Position numbers and translations under genes: made by a program
Notes under the pieces: generated by a model
What the model was told of the DNA's origin: nothing
The model's database searches: none
The model's input: only the letters and a program-made list of their open reading frames with translations
Shown here: one piece after another, positions 41,988-49,985 of the stretch
Layout of the letters: every line of letters starts with the position of its first letter
Numbering within the stretch: the stretch's first letter is position 1
Assembly (NCBI GenBank): GCA_903835185.1
Contig: CAILLX010000165.1
Span: 1 to 61,010 of the forward strand
From: an uncultured bacterium
GTDB lineage: Bacteria > Cyanobacteriota > Vampirovibrionia > Obscuribacterales > Obscuribacteraceae
Direction: 5' to 3'
DNA length: 61,010 nucleotides

Positions 41988-42760
41988 ACGCTGTTCTGGC
42001 AATTGCTCTCAACACATACCGTGAGACAGTGCGAGATCGTGTGCTTTATGCTTTTGTCTTCTTTGCTTTTGTCTTGACATTGGCGGGAATACTGCTCGGC
42101 TCAATCTCAGTTGGGCAAGATCTGCGCATTCTGGAAGATTTGGGACTGGCAACAATAGCTTTTATCGGCGGCATTATCGCTATTTTTGTCGGCACCAGCC
42201 TTGTATATAAGGAAATTGAGAGACGTACGATCTATTTAATTGTCACTAAGCCGATAGCTCGCTGGCAGTTTATTGCAGGGAAGTATTTTGGGCTGGCTCT
42301 GTGCGTTTTTGTAGTCACTCTCGCTATGGGGTCCTTCCTTCTGGCAACTGTTTATGTGGTTTCGCCCGGACACATTATCAACTCTCTCCTCTTGGAGTCT
42401 CTGGTTTTTATCTACCTGGAACTAATTTTTATTACAGCTGTTGCTACCTTCTTCTCTACCTTTGCTACACCTGTGATGAGTGTTGTATTTACACTGGCTT
42501 TCTGGTTGATTGGGCATATGGGGCAGTCGTTGCGCCAGCTGGGACACCTGTCAGCTTCAACAACTGTTGCAAAGTTTTTTGATGCTATCTACTGGCTTGT
42601 GCCTGACCTGTCCAGGCTTACTACTGTGCGAGCTGATCTGATGTATGGGCGGCAACCAGATGCGGAGCTTCTTTTTTACCTGGTAAGTTACACTGCCGCC
42701 TACATTATTCTTCTGCTGAGCTTCGCAACAGTCGTGGCTGAGAGGCGAGAGTATCAATGA
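41984..42760 (+). CDS. ABC-2 type transporter permease
   Basis: 258 residues with about six membrane helices (VLYAFVFFAFVLTLAGILLG, TIAFIGGIIAIFVGTSLVY, FGLALCVFVVTLAMGSFLL, FIYLELIFITAVATFFSTF and the rest). The short cytoplasmic loop with ERRTIYLIVTKPIARWQF is typical of ABC-2 permeases and contacts the ATPase. It is the partner of the ATPase gene overlapping it. The substrate is not predictable from sequence. Confidence 0.85.
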   Translation: MNAVLAIALNTYRETVRDRVLYAFVFFAFVLTLAGILLGSISVGQDLRILEDLGLATIAFIGGIIAIFVGTSLVYKEIERRTIYLIVTKPIARWQFIAGKYFGLALCVFVVTLAMGSFLLATVYVVSPGHIINSLLLESLVFIYLELIFITAVATFFSTFATPVMSVVFTLAFWLIGHMGQSLRQLGHLSASTTVAKFFDAIYWLVPDLSRLTTVRADLMYGRQPDAELLFYLVSYTAAYIILLLSFATVVAERREYQ

Positions 42761-42851
42761 TCGATCAGCGTGCCTGATAATCTAACTCAGCTATACTCAT
42801 ATTGATTCGAATGTGTGTACTCAGTGATCTGTCAATCAGCCAGGCTGTAAA

Positions 42852-44027
42852 GTGGCGGTGCGGATGATTACTGCGCCCATTTTGCTTTTGGGCAAAGTGG
42901 TGTATTTTAACAGTGTATTGATGTCATCGTTGCTAGAAGCAAGACAACTAGAAAGATCTATTCAGGCTTTAAACAGTATGGCAATCCATTCGCTTGGACT
43001 TGATCTTATGGCGGCAGTTGTCGGACTTGTTGTCGGCAGCTTCTTAAATGTTCTCTCTTTGCGGACTCTGTCTGGAGAGTCCATTCTCTGGCCTCCTTCA
43101 CATTGTCAGCATTGCCGGAAGAGCTTACTTCTCTGGGACAATATACCTATTGTCTCCTACCTACTGCTCAAAGGGCGTTGCCGGTACTGTCAGGCGCTTA
43201 TCTCCTGGCAGTATCCTGCGGTCGAGGCAGCTACAGCTGTTAGCTTCTTCGTACTGGTTGAACTTTTTGGTGCTACTTGGCAGGCTGCTGGAATGGCGGT
43301 GTTTGTCTCCACTCTCATTGCTGTCACAGTAACAGACTTACGCGAAAAGCTCATTCCGCACGACATTACTTATCCGTCTTTACTTGTTGGCATCGGCTTT
43401 TCCAGTTTTGTCCGCAACGATCTTTTAGGAGCGATGGCAGGAATTGGAGTCAGCTATATACTGTTTGACTTTCTCGCTCATTATGGACTGAAGCTTTACC
43501 TCCGTTATCATCTCCCACAGGTGGCGGCAGCAGATGATAATGACAACGCTTCCACCAGCTCATTGCAGCCGGATGTGGTGGAAGAGGTTGAGGAGATAGA
43601 AGTTATGGGCGGCGGAGATGCTGTGCTGTCAGCTGTCATTGCTGCTTATCTTGGCTGGCAGCGCCTCTTGGCAGCGCTGCTGGTCGGCTTTCTCATTGGG
43701 ACCATTGCCGGGGTCGTACTCCTTATTGTCGAGATGCGTAAGGCGGGGATATTGGGACAGGTAGTGCGTCCTGCCTTGGCTGGTGTCATACTCGGCTTCT
43801 CTGCCCTTGGACTGACCACCCTTGTTCTGTCGGCTGCTTGCGGGCTGCCGTTTTTGCCCTGGCTGCAGTTCGGTTTGCTTGGTGCTGCCGGAGGTGGGCT
43901 TATTGGGGTAGTATCAATAGGTACGAGGGTTTCTAAGCCGTTTCCGTTTGGTCCAGCGCTGGCGGCAGGCGGGGTGACAGCAATTTTCTGGAATCCGCTT
44001 GGCTGCCTTCTGGGCAGTGGGGCATAA
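42852..44027 (+). CDS. pilD: Prepilin peptidase (PilD/GspO, A24 family)
   Basis: 391 residues from a GTG; starts at 42921 or 42978 are also possible and none has a strong ribosome site. An N-terminal membrane segment leads to the Cys4 zinc loop (HCQHC...CRYCQ) that joins helices in this family. The two catalytic Asp are present: DLREKLIP after helix 4 and the GGGD of VMGGGDAVLSAVIAAYLG (usual GxGDxKL). Between them a hydrophilic acidic insert (DDNDNASTSSLQPDVVEEVEEIE) is unusual. The enzyme cleaves and methylates prepilins. It lies between the ABC permease and pilM. Confidence 0.9.
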   Translation: MAVRMITAPILLLGKVVYFNSVLMSSLLEARQLERSIQALNSMAIHSLGLDLMAAVVGLVVGSFLNVLSLRTLSGESILWPPSHCQHCRKSLLLWDNIPIVSYLLLKGRCRYCQALISWQYPAVEAATAVSFFVLVELFGATWQAAGMAVFVSTLIAVTVTDLREKLIPHDITYPSLLVGIGFSSFVRNDLLGAMAGIGVSYILFDFLAHYGLKLYLRYHLPQVAAADDNDNASTSSLQPDVVEEVEEIEVMGGGDAVLSAVIAAYLGWQRLLAALLVGFLIGTIAGVVLLIVEMRKAGILGQVVRPALAGVILGFSALGLTTLVLSAACGLPFLPWLQFGLLGAAGGGLIGVVSIGTRVSKPFPFGPALAAGGVTAIFWNPLGCLLGSGA

Positions 44028-44062
44028 TTGCATTTATAGATTTCTGTGAAAGGATAGCTGCC

Positions 44063-45796
44063 GTGTTCGGTTTTGGTAAAAAGAAAGGACATACTCTGGG
44101 ACTGGACATAACCAGCTCCAGTATTACAGTTGCGCAAGTCGAGAAGACAAAACTGGGATGTGAACTGACTCGTTATGCAAGTATTGCCTCGCCACCTAAT
44201 ACAGTTCGAGAAGGACTTATAGCTGATCCTGAGACGGTTGGTGCAGTGGTTCAAGAGTGTATTATGCAGGCTGGTGTTGCCGCCAGCGGCAGTCCACCTG
44301 TGGTCAATACTGTTGTGCCTGGACAGTCTGTTGTTATCCGTTTGATGCCTGTACCGATCGGTATGCCACCGGATGAGCTGGCTGATGTCGTCACTCAGGA
44401 AGCCATTAATCATGTGCCTTTCCCGCTCAAGGAAGCCAATCTCGACTGGTCGATTATGCCGACTACAGAGCGTACAGATCCAGACGGGGTCAGGCGTGTA
44501 GATGTCATCCTTGCTGCAATTCAAAAGACGCTTGTTGACAGCTACTGGCGTATGTGCGAGTCAGCCGGAGTAAGTTTGGGGCGGCTGGATATCTCATCCT
44601 TTGCAACAATAAGAGCGTTGAGCTTTGCCGGCTATTTAGACCAGAGCGATCAGCTCATTATGTCGGTCAACATCAGGCAAGAAGCTACTGATATTAGCTT
44701 GATACGCAACGGTATGCCGCTTTTTACCAGGTCGGTGCTGCTTGGTCTGGAGACGCTTGGTGAGGCTGTGGCGCGCAGTCTAGACACCTCTTTCGATGAC
44801 GCAGTCCGTATGCTGCCTAGCATCCAGCTGTTCGGCATGGCAAGTGTGGATCAGCGCACCGGGCAAGCTGCACAAATTGTGCGCACTGTATTTGGTGATA
44901 TCACAGACGAAGTTGGTCGCTCGCTCGAGTTTTACCGGTCCCAAGTTGGTGAAGTGAAGATAGATCAAATTGTCTTGTGCGGCCCTGCCTGTCGGGTGCC
45001 TCAGCTGGACGAGTTTATGTCAAATAGGCTCAACATACCGAGTACTCTGGCCAATCCATTGCGTACACTGGCTGCTGGCTCCACTGCAGTGCCGGAAGGT
45101 ACAGCAGCTATGGAGACTATGGTAACCGGCTGCGCAGTAGATCCTGCCTGGGCTCCTGTTATTACAGTTGATCTCGATCTTAATAAGGAAGGGCCGTCAG
45201 CTGGAGCGCTTGAGGGGCTGGCAGCTCGTCCTACTGTGCGCATTGTGGAAGAGGAGACACCGTGGTTCTTACCGGCTTTTGGCGGCGGTGTCGTTGCAGC
45301 AATTGTTGTCGGTGGGTTGTGGCTCTATTTTTCTCAATTCGATGCTCCTCATAAGGAAGCTGAAGTCAATCGCCTGGTCATTCAAATAGGTGATGAGAAG
45401 AAGCAGCTCACTTGCCTGGCTAAATTGCGAGAAGATAATGCGCTCTTGTTGAAAAAAAAGCTGCTCTTTGATGGGATTGTTAGATACGGACATCCGTGGG
45501 CGTCTGTACTGCAAACAATTGCTGACAGTACCCCAGAGGGGGTGCAGCTGAAGAAAGTGACAGTTTTAAGTACGACTGTCAAGATTGAAGGACAGGCAGC
45601 TGATTTTGCCAAAATATCAGTTCTGGCAGTTAGTTTAGGAGAGTCGCCATTTTTTTCTGCCTCGTCAATCTCTGCCGCTAAGCGAGATATTCAGGGCGAT
45701 CCGCGTGTTATCGGTTTTACAGTCACGGCACATCTTCAAACGGCGGCAATTCCTGGACAGGCAGCTGCTGAGCAGCCAAGGGCAAGCATGCGCTAA
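44063..45796 (+). CDS. PilM-PilN fusion protein of the pilus alignment complex
   Basis: 577 residues, GTG start after AAAGGAT. Residues 1-350 match PilM, an actin/FtsA-like ATP-binding protein: LGLDITSSSITVAQVEK, the QEAINHVPFPLKEANLDWS block, and GPACRVPQLDEFMSNRLNIP. Residues about 370-577 match PilN: an ITVDLDLNKEG element in the place of the INLLP motif by which PilN binds PilM, a membrane helix (about 401-424), a coiled coil and the PilN domain (WASVLQTIADSTPEGVQLKKV, IEGQAADFAKISVLAVSLGES). In most bacteria these are two genes. Here the known contact is covalent. Part of a pilM/N-O-P run with 12-base gaps. Confidence 0.88.
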   Translation: MFGFGKKKGHTLGLDITSSSITVAQVEKTKLGCELTRYASIASPPNTVREGLIADPETVGAVVQECIMQAGVAASGSPPVVNTVVPGQSVVIRLMPVPIGMPPDELADVVTQEAINHVPFPLKEANLDWSIMPTTERTDPDGVRRVDVILAAIQKTLVDSYWRMCESAGVSLGRLDISSFATIRALSFAGYLDQSDQLIMSVNIRQEATDISLIRNGMPLFTRSVLLGLETLGEAVARSLDTSFDDAVRMLPSIQLFGMASVDQRTGQAAQIVRTVFGDITDEVGRSLEFYRSQVGEVKIDQIVLCGPACRVPQLDEFMSNRLNIPSTLANPLRTLAAGSTAVPEGTAAMETMVTGCAVDPAWAPVITVDLDLNKEGPSAGALEGLAARPTVRIVEEETPWFLPAFGGGVVAAIVVGGLWLYFSQFDAPHKEAEVNRLVIQIGDEKKQLTCLAKLREDNALLLKKKLLFDGIVRYGHPWASVLQTIADSTPEGVQLKKVTVLSTTVKIEGQAADFAKISVLAVSLGESPFFSASSISAAKRDIQGDPRVIGFTVTAHLQTAAIPGQAAAEQPRASMR

Positions 45797-45808
45797 AGTG
45801 AGGTTGAG

Positions 45809-46483
45809 ATGCAGGCGAGAGAGAAGATTATCCTGAGCGTTGCCGGCTACCTGATTGCTTTGGCGCTCTGGTTTACACTGGCATCCCCACTGCTAAGCGA
45901 TGTGCAGACAAAAAGTGAAAATCTGACTAGCAAGACTAAGGAATATATTGAGCTCAAGACAAAGCTAGCTGAATTTAGCCAGCTGGAGGCGGCTCACCGC
46001 AGTCTTGAGGAGGAGATCGCTAAGTTAAGGGGTTCTGTTCCTAAGAGTCCTGATGTAGACATCTTGATGATTGATCTCGAGAAGATGTGTCTTGGGTCTG
46101 GACTTGACCTGGTTTCGCTCGAAGAACCGGACAAGGAGAAGTTGCGACATGTCGAAGCTGCAGAAGAGGCTCTAGTTCCTCAAAAAATGAGTGTCTCAAC
46201 AGCGGGCAAGGCTTTGGCGCCGTCCAAGGCACAGGCTGCTGGCGACAAAGGCAAAGCCAGTCCGGCTGTTGAAACAGGGCTGCTTAAGCAGTTTTTGCTG
46301 GTGAATGCTCAGGGGAGCTATGCTGGATGTGTGGAACTGATGAGAAAGCTGGAAGCATATCAGCGAGTCATTGAAATTAGTCAGATCGAAGTTGGTTTTA
46401 CAGGTGAGGGCAGGGAGAAGAAAGAAGCAGATTCAGGACAGCTCAAAATCTCTTTTCTCGTTACTGCTTACTATCTGCCTTGA
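45809..46483 (+). CDS. pilO: Type IV pilus inner-membrane protein PilO
   Basis: 224 residues. GAGG precedes the ATG. A single N-terminal membrane helix (about 8-28), a coiled coil (about 30-75) and the PilO ferredoxin-like domain (about 80-224) ending in LKISFLVTAYYLP. A Lys/Ala-rich linker (about 125-150) splits the folded domain. It forms a heterodimer with PilN in the periplasm, linking the PilM ring to PilP. The 12-base gaps to the PilM-PilN gene and to the pilP-like gene support one operon. Confidence 0.9.
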   Translation: MQAREKIILSVAGYLIALALWFTLASPLLSDVQTKSENLTSKTKEYIELKTKLAEFSQLEAAHRSLEEEIAKLRGSVPKSPDVDILMIDLEKMCLGSGLDLVSLEEPDKEKLRHVEAAEEALVPQKMSVSTAGKALAPSKAQAAGDKGKASPAVETGLLKQFLLVNAQGSYAGCVELMRKLEAYQRVIEISQIEVGFTGEGREKKEADSGQLKISFLVTAYYLP

Positions 46484-46495
46484 GGTATTGAAGTA

Positions 46496-47611
46496 ATGGA
46501 TGATGACCGGAAAACAAGACCTATCTCCCCAAGTCACGGTGCACCTCTGCGTACGCGGGTGTTGCTGCTCATCCTTGCTGGAGTGCTTCTTGCTGGTGGA
46601 GTCTCAATCTGGGTTAATGAGTTGCAACGCAAGGAAGAACCAGTCGGCATAGCTGCTCACTTAAAGCATCCTCACACTGTATCTAAAAGCGTACCTGCGG
46701 GAACCAGCGGAGATCGTGTCGGCTCAAAAGGCATCGCAGTTACCAGTCTGACGCAGGTTAGAGGCGGCTCTTGTGGTGTTCTGCCTGCGGTGACTGCAGT
46801 CGGGATAGCAGGGCAGCAGGCAGCTCAGCCGGGGACACACCTACACAGCCAGCAGCTGTTAACAGCCCAGGCTGGCAGTCCGATTGGCGGCGGTAGGGAG
46901 AAGGTCAAAGTATCTGGTCAAAGCTTGACAGCTGGGGTGGCGCAAGTAAATCCAGCTGCTGCTCTCGGTGGTACTGCCAGCGGTGCAACTGCTAAAAATG
47001 CAACAACTGTCGTCTCCTCTAGAGTAGCTTCTCCTGGTGGTCCAGCAGCACAGGCAAATACACCTTTAGCTGCAGCAAAGTCGATTCCATCGACAGCAAG
47101 GCTGGTGGCTGCTGCCGATGCGCGGGCTGCTGCCAGACGCAATGATCCGTATGCTCCTTTGCGTGAACTTAAACCGTTCCCGACCTCTGGGTCAAAATTG
47201 TCTGAGGGAGGAACTGGGAAAGTAGAATCAAAACTGTCAAAAGGTGCTGCCGGATTGATACCACCTCCGCCACCAGGAAATAGTGCTGGATTGACACTAC
47301 CCCCACCACCAGGGAATAGTGTTGGGCTGGCATCACCGCCAGGAGCCGACCTCACCGCCGCAGAGTTGCCTGCACCACCTCCTAAGCCTTCTCTGTCTGG
47401 CAAGCTGACACTGGTAGCCATTGTTGCAGACAGAGCAATTCTGACCTTCTGTGATCGTGGAATGGTCCGCGATAATAGATGGCCTGAAACAATCACTCTT
47501 GGCCCGGGCGAACAGTTTGAATCGGTGAGCCTGGTAAGCATTAGCGGTGACAATGTAACACTTGAAGAAGATGGTGAACGTTGCGTCAAAACGCTCGCAT
47601 TAATAAAGTAG
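46496..47611 (+). CDS. PilP/GspC-like pilus protein with long linker
   Basis: 371 residues, far longer than usual PilP (about 170-180). One membrane helix (about residues 20-38) is followed by a 250-residue Ala/Gly/Ser/Pro linker that includes three near-repeats GLIPPPPPGNS, GLTLPPPPGNS and GLASPPG (about 255-285). The C-terminal 70 residues form a beta-rich homology-region domain: LTLVAIVADRAILTF, LGPGEQFESVSLVSISGDNVTLEEDGE. In PilP and GspC this domain meets the secretin. No secretin gene follows in the window; the next gene is on the opposite strand. Confidence 0.75.
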   Translation: MDDDRKTRPISPSHGAPLRTRVLLLILAGVLLAGGVSIWVNELQRKEEPVGIAAHLKHPHTVSKSVPAGTSGDRVGSKGIAVTSLTQVRGGSCGVLPAVTAVGIAGQQAAQPGTHLHSQQLLTAQAGSPIGGGREKVKVSGQSLTAGVAQVNPAAALGGTASGATAKNATTVVSSRVASPGGPAAQANTPLAAAKSIPSTARLVAAADARAAARRNDPYAPLRELKPFPTSGSKLSEGGTGKVESKLSKGAAGLIPPPPPGNSAGLTLPPPPGNSVGLASPPGADLTAAELPAPPPKPSLSGKLTLVAIVADRAILTFCDRGMVRDNRWPETITLGPGEQFESVSLVSISGDNVTLEEDGERCVKTLALIK

Positions 47612-47638
47612 CCTGCAGCCGGAGCAGCTCAACGCTGA

Positions 47639-48334
47639 CTATCTATGTGATCTGGTAAGGATGGCAGAGTAGTCTTGAGGAGTATTGACATTAAAGTAAG
47701 CAGGCAGATCCGATCTATTGGCTAGATCATCGGGGTAAGGAAAAAGCTTGACTGCCACTCCGGATAGGAATGTACCGACCTTCTGTTGTCCGGAGAAGAG
47801 TGATTCTTCCATCGGTTTGATGCAATTCTTGGAGTAAATCCCCAGCAACGGCTCCACTCCTGTCTTATGAGAGAGTACAAGGACATCTGTGTCATGACGG
47901 TGTGCAGCCATCTGCCGGATTAATCGTCCGTTAACAAGAGGCATATTGCACGGGATAACAAAGGCGTAAGGATGAGCAGCTACAAGAAGTCCGGAGAGGA
48001 TACCACCGAGCGGACCGCGATAAGGGAGGATATCTTTAACTACGGCATCGGTGAGATGTGAAAAAGACTCAGGTTCATTTGTCACCAGATACACTTCGCT
48101 AAACATTTCGCGACTGACAGACAGTAGATGCTCTACCAAAGTGGTGCCTCCGAAAGAAAGGAACTCTTTCGGACGCCCCATTCGCCGGCTGCGTCCGCCG
48201 GCAAGGACAAGACCTGTGATCGGCAACGGCAGGAGCTCACGTGTTGCCGACTCGATAATCCCTGTTATCTTGTTGCCGGGTCTCTGCTCGCAGATGACTG
48301 ATGTCGAGGCTCCGTGATAACTGTCCTTGAGCAT
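47639..48334 (-). CDS. MobA-like molybdenum cofactor guanylyltransferase
   Basis: 231 residues. It has the nucleotidyltransferase signature LAGGRSRRMGRPKEFLSFGG and DILPYRGPLGGILSGLL. The metal-binding element that normally reads PCDMP is PCNMPL here (Asn 130, codon AAT clear in the DNA), which changes the Mg-coordinating Asp. Either the substrate or activity has shifted, or the protein belongs to a neighbouring NTP-transferase group. The first 37 residues have no counterpart in typical MobA. No other molybdenum cofactor gene is near. Twelve bases upstream of it lies the HMG-CoA lyase fragment. Confidence 0.75.
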   Translation of the reverse strand: MLKDSYHGASTSVICEQRPGNKITGIIESATRELLPLPITGLVLAGGRSRRMGRPKEFLSFGGTTLVEHLLSVSREMFSEVYLVTNEPESFSHLTDAVVKDILPYRGPLGGILSGLLVAAHPYAFVIPCNMPLVNGRLIRQMAAHRHDTDVLVLSHKTGVEPLLGIYSKNCIKPMEESLFSGQQKVGTFLSGVAVKLFPYPDDLANRSDLPAYFNVNTPQDYSAILTRSHR

Positions 48335-48346
48335 GTTCTGACTTCC

Positions 48347-48637
48347 TTATTCTCCGCGATAAACAGGTGTGCGTTTTTCAGCAAATGCAGTCAATCTTTC
48401 CAGCCTATCCTTATTTGATTCGCGAGCACGGCTGGACAGGCGCGCTTTCAAATATCTGCCTGGAAGCTCCTTGCTTAGCAGCTTTTGAGCCAGAGCTCCG
48501 CAGTCAACAAGTTTTTCCAGGTCTACCCCTGTTTTGATTCCGCAGCCATGCAGAAGGTTGACCAGATCTTCAGTGGCGATGTTGCCGGCAGCTCCTGGAG
48601 CATCTGGGCAGCCGCCAATTCCTACTCGATGCTTCAT
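48347..48637 (-). pseudogene. Hydroxymethylglutaryl-CoA lyase remnant (C-terminal third)
   Basis: 96 codons. GIGGCPDAPGAAGNIATEDLVNLLHGCGIKTGVDLEKLV matches the C-terminal end of HMG-CoA lyase, including the catalytic Cys loop GGCPxAPGAxGN, and the tail KARLSSRARESNKDR. The enzyme's TIM-barrel and its metal-binding residues (about the first 200 residues) are absent: upstream on the minus strand (48638-48800) the frame reads no recognisable HMG-CoA lyase sequence, though a displaced DEAS just before VGIGG hints at a frameshift. The fragment begins at an ATG that could be fortuitous. Probably a decayed gene. Confidence 0.75.
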
Positions 48638-48813
48638 CTGTTTTCAGCTCCGTCTCCGGTGCCTGCATACAGCAGCATGCTGCCAATCGGACCCAAACGC
48701 CAACCTCACCGTTATTCTTGCCACTGTTTACCTTAAGGCGCTAATGATTGCACAGCTTTATGTTAGCAAAGTGCATGCAGGCAAAGATGACTGTTGTTTT
48801 AGGTTGGGACTGC

Positions 48814-49776
48814 TTATCTAAATAAGTTCTTGAGCGCCTCGTTAATACTGCGAAGATGATCTTCACCTGGCTCGTTTGGAGGGACTGCTTCTTGAACAGT
48901 TGCCGGTGGAGATGGTTCGGCAGGTTGGTCGGGAGGAGCCGACTTGGGTGGTGATTCAGCAGGTTCACCGTCTGACGCCAGCTCAGACAGAGACTCAGCA
49001 GCCTGATCTGGTGGTGCCGACTGTTGCAGAGAGTCTGTATCCTGGTCGAGTGGTGGCTCGGACATAGCCTGGTCAGGCGGCGATTCGGGCAACACATCAG
49101 AAGAAGCTTCTTGTGTCCAACCAGCACCCCATGCAGCTGCTGGCTCAGGTGGAGCATCTGTAGCCCATGGCTGAGCTGGTTCAATTGGAGGTGGTGTGGC
49201 AGCTGGTGGCTGTGTATATGTCTGCTCAGAAGTGAGCTTCCTCTCAGCTCTTCTTTCTGCGGGGGCTAGCTTCCCGCGCTCAGGGAGGGAAGCGGACTGG
49301 AAAGCTTTCGTCTGTTCAAGACTGGATGGGCTTGCAGCACGCGATGCAGCTGTTTTGGCATTCTTGCCAAATATGGAAGAGGTAGCCCTTGGTGTTGCTG
49401 TCTCTTTTTCGCCCTTGGGCTGGGCGGCACCAGAGGGAGGTTGAACTGCTTTCCCTTTTATCAGTCCGCTGGCTGGTGGTGCTGCTGCAGGAGGACTGGA
49501 GGGTACTCCTGGTGTTGGCTTGCTTTTAGAAGGTCGCTTGCCTGGCTGTGCCTCTGGATAACTCTCTTCCAGCCCGGTGCAGTAACGCTCCCGCATAGAC
49601 AGAATTTTCTCTCTGTCTTGCGCCGCGGACACAAGTCGTTCACGACACTCCTCCACTTGCAAACCTAGCTGCTGAATCTGATCCTCCACAGCTTGCATCT
49701 CCTCGTGAAGAAGCTGCTCTTGCTCGACCATCTGTTCGAGGACCTGTTTGAGTGTGTCGGGGTTAAAGGGGGACAT
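48814..49776 (-). CDS. Hypothetical coiled-coil, proline-rich protein
   Basis: 320 residues. The first 70 residues are a strong coiled coil (LKQVLEQMVEQEQLLHEEMQAVEDQIQQL). The remainder is disordered, rich in Pro, Ala, Ser, Glu and Gln, with loose repeats such as PPLDQDTDSLQQSAPPDQAAE. The extreme C-terminus DHLRSINEALKNLF is an amphipathic helix. No signal peptide or membrane segment. No family is recognised. A cytoplasmic scaffold or linker is a guess only. Confidence 0.5.
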   Translation of the reverse strand: MSPFNPDTLKQVLEQMVEQEQLLHEEMQAVEDQIQQLGLQVEECRERLVSAAQDREKILSMRERYCTGLEESYPEAQPGKRPSKSKPTPGVPSSPPAAAPPASGLIKGKAVQPPSGAAQPKGEKETATPRATSSIFGKNAKTAASRAASPSSLEQTKAFQSASLPERGKLAPAERRAERKLTSEQTYTQPPAATPPPIEPAQPWATDAPPEPAAAWGAGWTQEASSDVLPESPPDQAMSEPPLDQDTDSLQQSAPPDQAAESLSELASDGEPAESPPKSAPPDQPAEPSPPATVQEAVPPNEPGEDHLRSINEALKNLFR

Positions 49777-49985
49777 GGCTGATAATCTCTTTCCAAAGGT
49801 GGGAAAACTAACACTATACCTAACAACTTATTACCACCTGGAGAGCAATTTAACCAGGGTATCGATCAGGGATGCAAATTTGGCATACCAACAAGCGCAG
49901 CTGGCGGTTGAGAGCTGCCTTGAACTATCGGCTGGCAGGGTATAGACCGGCAGCTGTGCCTCGTTGCAGACAATAAGATCAACTC

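Noticed and set aside
46918..47589. 223-codon minus-strand open frame inside the pilP-like gene
   Set aside because: A by-product of the Ala/Pro/Gly-rich composition of the sense gene; no recognisable domain.
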